A DNA stretch of 64,000 nt from an uncultured Methylopila sp. (GTDB lineage: Bacteria > Pseudomonadota > Alphaproteobacteria > Rhizobiales > Methylopilaceae). The notes below the pieces were generated by a model. That model worked only from the letters and a program-made list of their open reading frames with translations, was not told the DNA's origin and did no database searches. Below are positions 26,659 to 36,444 of the stretch, in pieces. The position numbers and the translations under genes are program-made. Numbering within the stretch: position 1 is the first letter of the stretch; each line of letters opens with the position of its first letter. Where the stretch lies: NCBI GenBank assembly GCA_902168115.1, contig CABHPB010000109.1, positions 1 through 64,000 on the forward strand, written 5' to 3'.

Positions 26659-27680
26659 AGCACGATGAACTGCTTGAAGGTCAGGATGCCTCGCTCCGCG
26701 AGCGAGACCCTGAAGTAGCGGGCCTGCCCCTCCCATACGCGGTCCACCATGTAGTGGTGCATCCGACCGTTCCGGTTGTAGAGCCTGCGCCACTTCTCAC
26801 CGTCGACCGACGCCTCGATCACGAGGGACTTGGTGTGCTCCTCCGCGTTCGGGCGGTCGACGAAGATGACCCGGGAGACGTCTTTGACGGATCCCAGATC
26901 GACCTGCCACCAGGGGGCGTCCGACAGCTGGGTGGAGGTGATCGCGCTGAGGATGTCGCCGTTGACGGCCCGATCGGCGGTGAACGAGCGGATCGTGGAG
27001 CTCTGCGTCGCGGCGCATCCCTTTGCGAGGCTCTGCTCGGCATAGCGGTGCAGGCGTCCGCGCCGGCGCGAGAAGAAGGCGTTGCCCCAGCCCTCGCGGA
27101 TCATCTCGCACTCGCGGAACACGTAGTCCCGCTCGTAGAGGAAGTTCACGATCTCGACGAACTCGGCGCCGCCGACATAGGCCGGCTCGGCCGCGACCTC
27201 GACATAGATGGCGTCGATCTGGTCGAGGATGCGCTCGGCGCCCTTGAGCACGAGCAGGTCGGCGCCCTGGACGTCGATGCACAGGAGGCTGAAGTTCCTG
27301 CCGGCGTGCTCGTTGAGGACGATGTCGTCGAGCCGCTCGACGAAGCCCTCGATGCGTTCGGTGTAGGTGATGTTCGGCCTGATCGCCGACAGGGTGCCGA
27401 GTTCGAGCATGCTCGACGAGCGGCCGTCGTTGGACGCCACGTTGAAGGCGATCGGCTTGCCGGCCTCCTCGCCCACGATCGCCTTGCGGATGAAGTGCGG
27501 CTTGTTCTTGTCCATCCGCGCGTCGATCTCCTCCACGAAGGACGGGATCGCCTCAAGCATCAGGATGGGCCCGTCCATCGTGCGGGCGTAGGCCTCGTAT
27601 TCCCGGCCGTGATTGGCCCCGACGTGGATGACGCCTTCAAGAGGGACGCCATGGGCAGAGCAGTTTACGATCGGATTCAC
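26655..27680 (-). CDS. FkbM methyltransferase fused to F5/8-type C domain
   Basis: 341 residues from GTG (TTGAGG ahead). Residues about 15-210 are an FkbM-type SAM methyltransferase: GVIHVGANHGREYEAY (SAM loop), FSLLCIDVQGADLLVLKGAERIL. Residues about 215-341 look like a discoidin/F5-8 type C carbohydrate-binding module: KGCAATQSST..., WWQVDLGSVKDVSRVIFVDR, SLVIEASVDGEKWRRLY, ARYFRVSL. The fusion suggests O-methylation of a sugar on a glycan that the C domain holds. No signal peptide is seen, so it likely works in the cytoplasm. Confidence 0.85.
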   Translation of the reverse strand: MNPIVNCSAHGVPLEGVIHVGANHGREYEAYARTMDGPILMLEAIPSFVEEIDARMDKNKPHFIRKAIVGEEAGKPIAFNVASNDGRSSSMLELGTLSAIRPNITYTERIEGFVERLDDIVLNEHAGRNFSLLCIDVQGADLLVLKGAERILDQIDAIYVEVAAEPAYVGGAEFVEIVNFLYERDYVFRECEMIREGWGNAFFSRRRGRLHRYAEQSLAKGCAATQSSTIRSFTADRAVNGDILSAITSTQLSDAPWWQVDLGSVKDVSRVIFVDRPNAEEHTKSLVIEASVDGEKWRRLYNRNGRMHHYMVDRVWEGQARYFRVSLAERGILTFKQFIVL

Positions 27681-27840
27681 GAGCGCCTCAACAGTTTGGC
27701 CGCAACAAGGGTCGTCCGGGCGGGTTGGTCCGGGTCACGAGGGTGAAGACAATCGGCGGTTCGTCCAGAGCCCGAGCGGGCGGTCGCCGTCGGAGCGGGT
27801 CCGGCGGCGACCGCCCGTGCGTCAGGCCTGAAGACGCAGA

Positions 27841-28308
27841 TCAGTTCGTCGAGCGCGGGATCGGATAGATCCGGCCCTCGCTGTTCTGGCGCCAGGCGAA
27901 GCCGGGCGGGAGCGCGACGATCCGGCCGTCGGCGCCCTGGCGGTAGGCGTAGCCGGGCGGGATCGCGACGACACGTCCGTCGACGCCCTGGCGGTAGCCA
28001 TGGCCTTCCGGGATCGCGACGACGCGTCCGTCCGCGCCCTGTCGATAGCCGGCTCCCGGCGGGAGCGGAACCACGCGTCCGTCAGCGCCCTGCCGATAGG
28101 CATGGCCGGGCGTGATCGGCACGAGGCGCCCGTCCGCGCCCTCCCGCAGTCCGTGCCCGGCGGGGATCGCCACGAGACGTCCGTCCGCGCCCTGTCGTGA
28201 GGCCTGACCCGCCGGGATGACGACGGCGCGTCCGTCCGTGCCTTGCCGGGCCAGCGCCCCTTCCGGAACCTGCACCACGACTCCGTCGGTTCCAACCAAC
28301 TCGCGCAT
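27841..28308 (-). CDS. Protein built of nine 17-residue tandem repeats
   Basis: 155 residues with a perfect AGGAGG ribosome site. Apart from three leading residues the whole protein is repeats of 17 residues, consensus RQGADGRVVAIPPGYAY. The first unit (residues 4-20) and the last (140-155) are degenerate. Each unit has a DGR turn, a short beta strand (VVAIP) and an aromatic end, which suggests a beta-solenoid or hairpin array. There is no signal peptide and no cysteine. It lies between two FkbM-type genes on the same strand, so it may be a partner or substrate of that locus. Function unknown. Confidence 0.85.
   Translation of the reverse strand: MRELVGTDGVVVQVPEGALARQGTDGRAVVIPAGQASRQGADGRLVAIPAGHGLREGADGRLVPITPGHAYRQGADGRVVPLPPGAGYRQGADGRVVAIPEGHGYRQGVDGRVVAIPPGYAYRQGADGRIVALPPGFAWRQNSEGRIYPIPRSTN
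27892..28248. repeat. Seven 51-bp in-frame tandem repeats
   Basis: Seven complete 51-bp units encode residues 21-139 of the repeat protein. The plus-strand phrase CGTCCGTC(C/G)(G/A)CGCCCTG recurs every 51 bases, showing conservation at DNA level and so recent expansion or ongoing homogenisation. Copy number may vary between strains. Confidence 0.9.
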
Positions 28309-28354
28309 GTCGCACCTCCTAGTGATCGTTCGAGAATTCGCCCCTGCTTGTGCG

Positions 28355-29254
28355 TCAGTCGTTCGATACGGCCTCCTTGGTGGCCGGTCGCTCGGCGGTC
28401 AGCAGTTCCGTCGGCACGCGCCCGCCATAGCCGCGCTCGTCGGCCGAATAGACCTGGAACTGGAAGGGATCGATCTTGCGCCGCTTGTTGTCGAGCTGGC
28501 GCAGCGCGACCTCCGGGAGGCCGACGTTCACCATGGTGCCGTCGTAGAGCATGAAGATGCTGCCGGACCGCGACGGGTAGAACATCGAGTCGATCGAGTT
28601 GTCGGCGATGCCGATCTTGGCGAACTCTTCCTCGACGACGAAGATCGCGTTGCTCGATGTGACGCAGACGAGCTCGTACTTTTTCTGCTTGCCGAGCTCG
28701 ACCATCGCGCGGAGCGTGGAGCCCTGGTTGATCTCGAAGTCGAGGTCCTGGACGTAAACGACCTCGTTGGACGCCGCCGGGTTGAACTCGATCATCACCA
28801 CGCGCGGGCGATACTTCGTGACCGACTTCCAGATGTGCCAGTCGTTGCCGTCGATGTCGATCGAGAGCAGGTCGAAGCTCTGCGGCATCGGCGTCTTGCC
28901 GAAGTGGAACTCGAGGCTGTCCTTGCGGGGGTCGAGCCCCACCATGCCGCCGACGCAATGCACCTTCGGATTGTCGCCGTGCCGCTTCACCAGTTCTTCG
29001 TGGCGACGCGCATTGCCCTCGATCTGGATCGAGCTCCAGCCCTTGTTGGCGATGAGGTTGTATGTGTTGCTGTGGGTGTAGCCGTCCCATGCGCCGAACT
29101 CGACGCACCACTTGCTGCCTTCGCCAATGAGCTCGAAGATCTTTTCGAGAATGCCGTCTTCGCCGTACTGAGAAGTCACCGACTTCGCATAATCAAGAAG
29201 GTACACACTTTCCTTTTTGACGCGATTATGACGCAGGTGGCGAATTATCGGCAT
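28355..29254 (-). CDS. FkbM-like methyltransferase domain protein
   Basis: 299 residues from MPIIRHLRHNRVKK; an in-frame ATG at 29329 with GGAG is an alternative longer start. It has a Rossmann-type SAM motif CVEFGAWDGYTHSNTYNLI, then IQIEGNARRHEELVKRHGD and FDLLSIDIDGNDWHIW with RPRVVMIEFNP, as in FkbM-related proteins of polysaccharide clusters. About 100 C-terminal residues are not recognised. Located 46 bp upstream of the repeat-protein gene, probably in the same transcript. The 5-prime end and upstream 200 bp are AT-richer than the surroundings. Confidence 0.8.
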   Translation of the reverse strand: MPIIRHLRHNRVKKESVYLLDYAKSVTSQYGEDGILEKIFELIGEGSKWCVEFGAWDGYTHSNTYNLIANKGWSSIQIEGNARRHEELVKRHGDNPKVHCVGGMVGLDPRKDSLEFHFGKTPMPQSFDLLSIDIDGNDWHIWKSVTKYRPRVVMIEFNPAASNEVVYVQDLDFEINQGSTLRAMVELGKQKKYELVCVTSSNAIFVVEEEFAKIGIADNSIDSMFYPSRSGSIFMLYDGTMVNVGLPEVALRQLDNKRRKIDPFQFQVYSADERGYGGRVPTELLTAERPATKEAVSND

Positions 29255-29475
29255 GCGAACCCCCAAGATCCAGCCAGACTTCTTTCGATCAAAGCGTCGA
29301 AAACGAAGCCAAGAAAAATCATAGACCATATTTCTCCAATGAGAAGCGACGCAAAAGCGTCGAGACGTCGCGCGTCTGGCGCTGGTTTTAAAGGCTCGCG
29401 CAGAGCTGAGACCCAAGGGCTTCTGCGACGGGTCGCGGTCAACATGGATTGCGCGCAAGTCAGTGCGGGCGGTCG

Positions 29476-30615
29476 CTATTTTTCCGAAGCGAGGGACGCG
29501 ACTGCGGCCGTGACGTCCTCGTCGGGAAACAGTTCGGTCGACTTGTCCGCCCGGATGTCCGCGGGCGACAGGGCCGAGACGAGATCAATCGACCGATCGA
29601 GCCCGATGACGCCGGCGTCGCGCTGCCGCCGGCGCACGAAAAGGCTCTCAAGCTCCATCACGGCGACGGCCTCCGGGCCGGCGGGGCGCGCCGCTTCGCA
29701 GACGATGACCGACCCGTCGCATCGAGGGCCGCGGCATGTGAGGTCAACGAAGCCGGAGGCCGACGGAAGAGGCCGCCGGAGGTGCCAGGCAGCGAGCCTG
29801 AACGTCGACGGGTTCCCGACATACTGGTTGTTCAGGATGATCAGCTGCCGTTCGTCGCCCATCAGCTCGAGCGTCGCGGTGCTCACGTTCATGTTGAGAG
29901 CAAAGCCCACCGTCTCCGCATCCGGGCCGGTCTCGACCCGAAGCGTCTCGGTCTCGCCGAGGCGTGCGAAGTTGAAGCGCGCCAGGCTATTCATCCGCAG
30001 AATGGCCTTCTCGCCGGCAAGCCCCGCCAGCCTCAGCGCGTCGACGCGCCAGCCTTCGGGCACGGTCCGTATCCGGCGCCTGGCCTCGCCGAGCGACTCC
30101 AGCGCGCGGCAGAGCGAGCGCCCCAGAACGCGCGCGAGCGGAGCCTGGATATGGTAGTCCCACGGCTTTCCGAAACGCTCGAGCTCGGGGCAGAGCTCGT
30201 AGAGCCGCTCGATATATTCGAACCCGTCGAACAGCGGCAGGCCGAACTCTTCGGCGAGATCCCTGTGCCGCTGCCGCATGGCGCCGTGGCGCCCCTCGCC
30301 CCAGGTCGAGGGCATGATCAGCACGATCGGCAGGACGTCTTGTTCGGCGCAGCGCGCCAGCATGTTCAGGAAGTGGCTGTCGGCGATGTCGACATTGAGA
30401 ATGCCGCTGCGCCAGGTCATTTCGTCGTTGGCGGCGAAATCAATCACCAGCAGCCCGCCGGGCTGCTTCAGGATCTCGTCCTGATGCATCGTGAAGACGC
30501 AGTTGTAGCTCACTCCGATCGAGTAGTTCCCAGCCCCGAACCGCTCCTTGAGCGGCAGGGTGTATCCCGCTCGCATGACGGCGTTCGAGGTTCCCGAGAT
30601 ATTGACGTGCATCAT
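29476..30615 (-). CDS. SGNH-like hypothetical protein
   Basis: 379 residues from MMHVNISGTSNAVMRAGYT. The N-terminal half resembles an SGNH hydrolase: SGTSNAVMRAG near residue 10 as the nucleophile block, VIDFAANDEMTW as an Asn block and, near residue 150, KPWDYHIQ as a possible Asp/His pair, although the spacing is not the canonical DxxH. The C-terminal half (about 200-330) is beta-rich and unassigned. No signal peptide. It is first in a minus-strand series with the FkbM and repeat genes and probably acts on the same surface polymer. Confidence 0.6.
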   Translation of the reverse strand: MMHVNISGTSNAVMRAGYTLPLKERFGAGNYSIGVSYNCVFTMHQDEILKQPGGLLVIDFAANDEMTWRSGILNVDIADSHFLNMLARCAEQDVLPIVLIMPSTWGEGRHGAMRQRHRDLAEEFGLPLFDGFEYIERLYELCPELERFGKPWDYHIQAPLARVLGRSLCRALESLGEARRRIRTVPEGWRVDALRLAGLAGEKAILRMNSLARFNFARLGETETLRVETGPDAETVGFALNMNVSTATLELMGDERQLIILNNQYVGNPSTFRLAAWHLRRPLPSASGFVDLTCRGPRCDGSVIVCEAARPAGPEAVAVMELESLFVRRRQRDAGVIGLDRSIDLVSALSPADIRADKSTELFPDEDVTAAVASLASEK

Positions 30616-30696
30616 GCGTCTCGACTGGCGCGCCGGTCGGAAAGTTGGCCGACGCGGACGCCGCGACGCAAGGGATAAAAGGCCTACGACCCGGAT

Positions 30697-32058
30697 TCAG
30701 CGCGAGGCCGATCTTTCGCCCTCGCGAAAACCCTTGGCGAGATGGGCGAGGCCCGAGGCGCTCAGGGCGCGCCTGAACTTAAGGTGGTAGCCGCAGACGT
30801 CGGCGATCTTCGGCGACACCGAGACGAGCTCGGTGAACTGCTTGCAGCTGCGCCGGATCCGCGAAAATCGGTCGCCGAGAACCTGATCGCGCACCTTCTG
30901 GTCGTCGATCCTGCGGGCGAACCGGCCGTCGATATACGGCGTCAGCACATAGCGGTCGCTCGGCGCGTCCGGCGGGATGGCGCTCGCGTCGAGCGGAACG
31001 GCCGCGACGTCGGTGATCGACTTTGCGAGCGCGAGCAGCAGGGCGCGGTCGACCCGCTGGCCGCCCGCCTGCATTCCGGGCGCCGAGCGCGCGGCCTCAA
31101 GGAAGAACTCGACGTCGAGATTGAGGTGGGAGATGTCCTCGCTCCTGCCGCCCTCGACATAGGTGAACGTCGCCGCGCCTTCCGGACCGATCTTGAAGCC
31201 GCTCGTGGTCATGAAGTCGGCGGCGATGGCGCGCGCGGTCTCGACCGAGGCGGCATCGCCCAGCAGGAGATGGACCAGCGCCGTGCGAAGCTGGAGATTG
31301 TAGGCCTCGGGCGACAGCGCCAGCGTCTTCTGCCGGGCGCACATCTGCCGGTTGGTCTTGTTCCACTGCGGCATGACCTGGTCGGGAACCGCGTCGCAGT
31401 CCACCTGTGAGGTCGCGGCCGGAATGAGGTAGCGGGCGGTCTTCACGCCGTCGCGGTCGCGGCGCTCCAGCAGCGGCTCGAACGCCGCAAGGCCCGCGAC
31501 GATGTCGGTCCTCAACTGCTCCGGATCGACGCCGGCCTCCTTGGCGAGCGCCGGATCTGCGACTGCGAAGCGCCGCAGCCGCGCGATCGGCGCGAGGATC
31601 AGCGCCGCGACGCCGACGCGAGCCGCGCGCTTCTGGAAATAGCGGTCGTAGACGCCCCAGGCCGCGACCGATTTTCCGGTCAGCTGGTCGACGCGCTCCT
31701 TGCGGTCGTCGCGGAATTCGAGCGCGAGCTGGGAGAGCTTGGCGAGCGCGAGGAAGTAGCTCTTGTCCTTGGTCGCTTCGTAGAGCGCGGCGTAGCTGTC
31801 GCCCCATTCGGCGAACCGCCAGCCGTCGACCTTGTCGGCCTCGAACAGCTTGCGGAACTCGGCGAGCTTGGTTTCAGAGGCGTCGGGCGTCCGCGCGAAC
31901 ATCGCCGTGAAGGAAGCGAGCGCCTGATCGCTGCGCGAGACCGCCGGGCCTTCGGCGCGGGCGGGAGATCCGCCGAGCGCCGTCGCGACGACCGCCGCCG
32001 CGATCGCGCATCGCGCCGCCGCGGCGAGGCCGCTACGCATCCTTACGCTGAGGGCCAC
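30697..32058 (-). CDS. Secreted alpha-helical hypothetical protein
   Basis: 453 residues from a GTG start with GGAGG at good spacing. A signal peptide (LAAAARCAIAAAVVATALGGSPARA) is followed by a largely helical periplasmic protein, with WRFAEWGDSYAALYEATKDKSYFLALAKLSQLALEFRDDRK suggestive of an alpha/alpha-toroid, as in glycan-active lyases and epimerases. I cannot identify catalytic residues. It is separated by 81 bp from the SGNH-like gene and may belong to the surface-glycan locus. Confidence 0.7.
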   Translation of the reverse strand: MALSVRMRSGLAAAARCAIAAAVVATALGGSPARAEGPAVSRSDQALASFTAMFARTPDASETKLAEFRKLFEADKVDGWRFAEWGDSYAALYEATKDKSYFLALAKLSQLALEFRDDRKERVDQLTGKSVAAWGVYDRYFQKRAARVGVAALILAPIARLRRFAVADPALAKEAGVDPEQLRTDIVAGLAAFEPLLERRDRDGVKTARYLIPAATSQVDCDAVPDQVMPQWNKTNRQMCARQKTLALSPEAYNLQLRTALVHLLLGDAASVETARAIAADFMTTSGFKIGPEGAATFTYVEGGRSEDISHLNLDVEFFLEAARSAPGMQAGGQRVDRALLLALAKSITDVAAVPLDASAIPPDAPSDRYVLTPYIDGRFARRIDDQKVRDQVLGDRFSRIRRSCKQFTELVSVSPKIADVCGYHLKFRRALSASGLAHLAKGFREGERSASR

Positions 32059-32169
32059 GACGCCGCCTCCGATCCCGACAGTTGCCCGGGAGCGTAGGCG
32101 ATGGATGCGGCCCTTTTCATGGCCGAGGCCCGTGCGCCCCAGCGGCGCTTCGTCGCCGGGGCGACGGCG

Positions 32170-32823
32170 TCACGCGATCGTCTGGCCGGTCTTCTTCCAG
32201 TCGGCGACGAACTGGTCGAGGCCCTTGTCGGTCAGCGGATGCTTGACGAGGCTCTTCAGCACGTCCGGCGGCACGGTGCAGACGTCGGCGCCGATCTTGG
32301 CGGCGTCGCGCACATGGTTCACCGAGCGGATCGAAGCGGCGAGGATCTCGGTCTCGAAGCCGTAATTGTCGTAGATCTGCCGGATGTCGGCGATCAGCTC
32401 CATGCCGTCGAGGCCGGCGTCGTCGAGGCGGCCGATGAAGGGCGAGATGAAGGTCGCGCCGGCCTTGGCGGCGAGCAGAGCCTGCGGGGCCGAGAAGCAG
32501 AGCGTGACGTTGACCATCGAGCCGTCGTCGGTGAGCGTCTTACACGCCTTGAGCCCGTCCCAGGTCAGCGGCACCTTGACCGCGACGTTGTCGGCGATGG
32601 CGCGCACGACTTCGGCCTCGCGCATCATGCCCTCATAGTCGGTAGACGACACCTCGGCGGACACGGGGCCGTCCACGACCTCGCAGATCTCCTTGATGAT
32701 GTCCTTGAACGGCCGGTTGGCCTTCAGGACGAGCGAGGGATTGGTGGTCACGCCGTCGAGCACGCCCATGGCGGCGAGCTCCTTGATCACGGCGACGTCG
32801 GCGGTGTCGACGAAGAATTTCAT
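32170..32823 (-). CDS. tal: Transaldolase (FSA/MipB-type)
   Basis: 217 residues from [20 protein letters not shown]; the upstream in-frame extension lacks coding character. This is the short transaldolase family: [24 protein letters not shown] with the Schiff-base Lys in the fourth strand, [31 protein letters not shown] and the C-terminal loop. It moves dihydroxyacetone units between sugar phosphates in the non-oxidative pentose phosphate pathway. It is divergent from priA, with about 190 bp between them. Confidence 0.93.
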   Translation of the reverse strand: MKFFVDTADVAVIKELAAMGVLDGVTTNPSLVLKANRPFKDIIKEICEVVDGPVSAEVSSTDYEGMMREAEVVRAIADNVAVKVPLTWDGLKACKTLTDDGSMVNVTLCFSAPQALLAAKAGATFISPFIGRLDDAGLDGMELIADIRQIYDNYGFETEILAASIRSVNHVRDAAKIGADVCTVPPDVLKSLVKHPLTDKGLDQFVADWKKTGQTIA

Positions 32824-33011
32824 CGCGCGAATGTCCTTGCGGGCTGGCTTTTCGGGCGTTGTCGGATTTCGACCTCCAAGTGGCGCCCAGGAGGCGTCGA
32901 GGCAAGGCGGAATCGGCTGTTTGCATGCCTTTGATGCGGAAAGCGCCAGCTCCTTGACGGCTTGCCCGCCGAAGGCCGAAGACACGCCCCCGCCCGTCGT
33001 CCGGAGTTCCG

Positions 33012-35183
33012 ATGCCCGTCGTCCGCGCAGTCCAGGTCCTGCTGCCGGTCGCGCTCGACCGCGCGCTGACCTACGCGGTTCCCGACGGGATGACGGCGGA
33101 GCCCGGCGACGTCGTCGTCGCGCCGCTCGGAAACCGGTCGAGCGTCGGCGTCGTCTGGGACGGCGCGCCGGAGGCGGTCGAAGTCTCCAGACTGAAAGCG
33201 ATCTCGGCGGTGGTCGGCGCCGCGCCGTTCTCGGTCGAGATGCGCCGCTTCGTCGACTGGCTGGCCGACTACACGCTGTCGCCGAGGGGGCAGGTGCTCC
33301 GGATGGCGCTGCGCGGGCTCGCGGAGGAGGGCGAGGCGAAGCCGAAGTTCGGACTCCGCGCGACCGGCGCGCGCCCCTCCCGCATGACGCCCGCGCGCGA
33401 AAAGGCGCTCGCCGCGGCCGCAGACGGAAATGCGCGGGCGAAACCGCGTCTCGCCGAGGCCGCCGGCGTCTCCGCCTCCGTTCTCGACGGGCTCGTCGCG
33501 GAGGGCGCGCTGGAGATCGTGGAGCTCGCGCCGCCCGCGCCGCCGCCGGGGCCGGACCCGTCGCGCCCGGGACCGACGCTCACCCCGCATCAGGCGCACG
33601 CGGCGGAGGCTCTCCGGCGGACGGTCGCGGATCGCGCCTTCCGCGTCGTGCTGCTCGACGGCGTCACCGGCTCGGGCAAGACCGAGGTCTATTGCGAAGC
33701 GGTCGCGGAGGCCCTGCGGCAAGGCCGGCAGGCGCTGGTCATGGCGCCGGAGATCGCGCTGACGGTGCCGTTCCTCGATCGCTTCGCGAAACGGTTCGGC
33801 GCCCGGCCGGCCGTCTGGCACGCGAGCGTCGGCGAGACGGGGCGGGCGGCGGTCAGGCGCGGCGTCGCCGACGGGTCGATCAAGGCCGTCGTCGCGGCGC
33901 GCTCGGGCCTGTTCCTGCCGTTCCGGGACCTCGCCTTGATCGTCGTCGACGAGGAGCACGACGGCGCCTACAAGCAGGAAGACGGCGTCGCCTACAACGC
34001 CCGCGACATGGCGGTGGTGCGCGGCCGGCTGGAGAGCGCGCCCGTGGTGCTCGCCTCCGCGACGCCCTCGCTCGAGACCCGGATCAACGCCGATCGCGGC
34101 CGCTACGCCCGGCTCGTCCTGCCGTCGCGCTTCGGCGAGAGCGCGATGCCCGAGATCGCGGCCGTCGACATGCGCCGGGAGGGGCCGCCGCGCGGCCAGT
34201 GGCTCGCCCCGCGGCTCGTTTCAGCGGTCACGGACACGCTGGCGGCGGGCGAGCAGGCGCTGCTGTTCCTGAACCGCCGGGGCTATGCGCCGCTCACCTT
34301 GTGCCGGCGCTGCGGCCATCGCATGAAATGCCCGAACTGCTCGGCCTGGCTGGTGGAGCACCGGTTCCGGGCGAGCCTCGTTTGCCATCACTGCGGCCAT
34401 GCCGGGCCGACCCCGCGCGCCTGTCCGTCATGCGCGGCGGAGGACTCGCTCGTCGCGCTCGGCCCGGGCGTCGAGCGCATCCGCGACGAGGCGGCGGAGC
34501 GCTTTCCGGACGCGCGCGTCACGATCCTGTCGAGCGACCTGATCGGCAGCGGAGAGCGGCTCTCGGCGGAGCTCGACGCGATCGAGCGCGGCGAGTTCGA
34601 CATCGTCGTCGGCACGCAGATGGTCACCAAGGGCCACCACTTCCCGAAGCTGACCTTCGTGGGCGCGGTCGACGCCGACTTCGCCCTCGGCGCCGCCGAT
34701 CCGCGCGCCGGCGAGCGCACCTTCCAGACCCTGCAGCAGGTGACCGGCCGCGCCGGGCGCGCGGAGCGGCCCGGCCGCGCGCTGCTCCAGACCTTCGACC
34801 CGGACCATCCGGCGATCCGCGCGCTAGTCGCCGGCGACCGGGAGGGTTTTTACGCCGCGGAGGCGCGGGCGCGGGAGGCGGCGCTGATGCCGCCCTTCGG
34901 ACGCCTCGCCGCCGTCGTGGTGTCGGGGCCGGACCGGGCCGCGGTCGAGGCGCACGGCAGGGCGCTGGCGCGCGCCGCCCCCAAGGTCGAGCAGGTGAGG
35001 GTTCTGGGGCCGGCCGAGGCGCCGCTCGCGATGGTGCGCGGCCGACACCGGATGCGGCTGCTCGCCCAGTCTCCCCGAACGATCGATCTTCCGGGCTACA
35101 TGCGCGACTGGCTGGCGGCGGCGCCGCTGGCCCGAGGCGCCCTGCGGGTCGCGGTCGACATCGACCCGCAGAGCTTTCTTTGA
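33012..35183 (+). CDS. priA: Primosomal replication restart helicase PriA
   Basis: 723 residues. An N-terminal 3-prime-DNA-binding domain ([20 protein letters not shown]) precedes the helicase core, with Walker [15 protein letters not shown] near residue 220, the DEEH box [12 protein letters not shown] and ASATPSLET. The zinc-binding insert has four paired cysteines ([13 protein letters not shown] ... CHHCGH ... CPSC), then [15 protein letters not shown] and QQVTGRAGR. PriA reloads the replisome at collapsed forks. Single gene; its stop is 4 bp from that of the convergent protease gene. Confidence 0.96.
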   Translation: MPVVRAVQVLLPVALDRALTYAVPDGMTAEPGDVVVAPLGNRSSVGVVWDGAPEAVEVSRLKAISAVVGAAPFSVEMRRFVDWLADYTLSPRGQVLRMALRGLAEEGEAKPKFGLRATGARPSRMTPAREKALAAAADGNARAKPRLAEAAGVSASVLDGLVAEGALEIVELAPPAPPPGPDPSRPGPTLTPHQAHAAEALRRTVADRAFRVVLLDGVTGSGKTEVYCEAVAEALRQGRQALVMAPEIALTVPFLDRFAKRFGARPAVWHASVGETGRAAVRRGVADGSIKAVVAARSGLFLPFRDLALIVVDEEHDGAYKQEDGVAYNARDMAVVRGRLESAPVVLASATPSLETRINADRGRYARLVLPSRFGESAMPEIAAVDMRREGPPRGQWLAPRLVSAVTDTLAAGEQALLFLNRRGYAPLTLCRRCGHRMKCPNCSAWLVEHRFRASLVCHHCGHAGPTPRACPSCAAEDSLVALGPGVERIRDEAAERFPDARVTILSSDLIGSGERLSAELDAIERGEFDIVVGTQMVTKGHHFPKLTFVGAVDADFALGAADPRAGERTFQTLQQVTGRAGRAERPGRALLQTFDPDHPAIRALVAGDREGFYAAEARAREAALMPPFGRLAAVVVSGPDRAAVEAHGRALARAAPKVEQVRVLGPAEAPLAMVRGRHRMRLLAQSPRTIDLPGYMRDWLAAAPLARGALRVAVDIDPQSFL

Positions 35184-35187
35184 CGCT

Positions 35188-36444
35188 TTAGCGGTATTTG
35201 GAGATCGCCTCGCGCGTCTCGTTGAGGCGCCGCACCTCGTCGGCCGCGCCGCTCTTGCCCTTCGAGATCCCGAACTTCTCGCCCTGCACCTTGTCGTCAG
35301 GGTCGGAGAACCGGTTCAGCCGCTCGCAGGTGAAGCCCTTGTCGTTGCACTTGTTGTCGTAGGCCATGATGCTGCGGATGCGCTTGTTCAGCACGACGTA
35401 GCCGAAGTTGTACTGGCTCTTCGGCGCGCTCCCGACGACGTAGCGGTCGTGGTTGAGGCCCATATTGTGGCCCATCTCGTGCGCCACCGACTTGTTGGTG
35501 ATGCAGGAGCGGGAGACCAGGCTGTAGCCGAGCCCCGACGTCGCCGCGGAGGGCTTCGTCACGTACCAGCCGAGCCCGCAGAACTCCGTGCGGGAGTGGA
35601 TGATGACGACGAGATCGGCCTTGAAGCTGTCGCGGGCCGCGCGGGTGTCGGTGAAATATGAAGACCCCGGCTGGTCGTCATAGGTCATGTTGTTGAGCGT
35701 CTGGCTCCAGTCATAGGCGTTGTCGTTGTAGCCCGGGATCGTGCCGACCGCGGCGAGCTTGAGCTTTATCTTCACTCCGCTCGCCTTGTAGGCCTGATTG
35801 GCGAGCGAGACGGCGAGGCTGGCGTCGCCGTTCGGGTCGGCGGCGGCGGGCGGCGTGAAGCCGACATTGACCTTGATGGTCGTGGTCTTGTCGTCCTTGG
35901 CCGCCGCCAGTTCGTCAGGGGTGGCGACCCCGTCGTCCTTTCCCCCCTGGAGCTCCTTCGGGACCGTGATGGGGCCTTCCTTCGGCAGCTTGTCTGCCGC
36001 GACCTCGACCACGCGGTGGGCGCGGCCGCCGGCGCCGGAAATCTCATATGAGCGCCCGCGCAGCTGCACATAGCCGGTGATCTTGCCGTTCTGAACGACG
36101 AGGGTCGCCGTTCCGGTCGAGCCGGCCGCGCCCGTCCAGACGAAGCCTCCGCCATAGGCTTCCTCGGTGTCGGTGCGCCTAAAGGTGGCTGCGGCGTTCG
36201 GGAACAGGGCGATCTTGACCTCGCCGGTCTTCTCGAGCGCGCTGGCGACGTCGCCGTCGAGCGCCAGCAACTGCTCGCGCACGGCCGCGACGTTCTTCGG
36301 CTTTGTGTCCGAGGCGGCGGACGAAACGTCGGCGGGCGTGGCCGGCTTGAAGAGGCTCGGCGTGTCGGCCAGGGCCGGCCCGGCGGCCGCCGATAGGGCG
36401 GCCAGCAAGGCCGCTCCCGCCACGTACTGATTGAACCACGCCAT
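35188..36444 (-). CDS. Secreted metzincin-like zinc metalloprotease
   Basis: 418 residues from MAWFNQYVAGAALLAALSAAAGPALA (signal peptide), with CAGGAG before the ATG. A pro-domain-like N-terminal half (IALFPNAAATFRRTD, ...VQLRGRSYEISGAGGRAHRVVEV) precedes a catalytic region with the full metzincin zinc motif HEMGHNMGLNHD, Glu323 as the base; this matches reprolysin/M12-type peptidases. Conserved cysteine-containing loops follow (YDNKCNDKGFTCERLNRFSDPD). Probably exported to the periplasm or medium. The target is unknown. Confidence 0.85.
   Translation of the reverse strand: MAWFNQYVAGAALLAALSAAAGPALADTPSLFKPATPADVSSAASDTKPKNVAAVREQLLALDGDVASALEKTGEVKIALFPNAAATFRRTDTEEAYGGGFVWTGAAGSTGTATLVVQNGKITGYVQLRGRSYEISGAGGRAHRVVEVAADKLPKEGPITVPKELQGGKDDGVATPDELAAAKDDKTTTIKVNVGFTPPAAADPNGDASLAVSLANQAYKASGVKIKLKLAAVGTIPGYNDNAYDWSQTLNNMTYDDQPGSSYFTDTRAARDSFKADLVVIIHSRTEFCGLGWYVTKPSAATSGLGYSLVSRSCITNKSVAHEMGHNMGLNHDRYVVGSAPKSQYNFGYVVLNKRIRSIMAYDNKCNDKGFTCERLNRFSDPDDKVQGEKFGISKGKSGAADEVRRLNETREAISKYR

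Noticed and set aside
27892-28248. CRISPR array, because of regular 51-bp repetition
   Set aside because: Repeats are contiguous, without unique spacers, and encode 17-residue units in frame.
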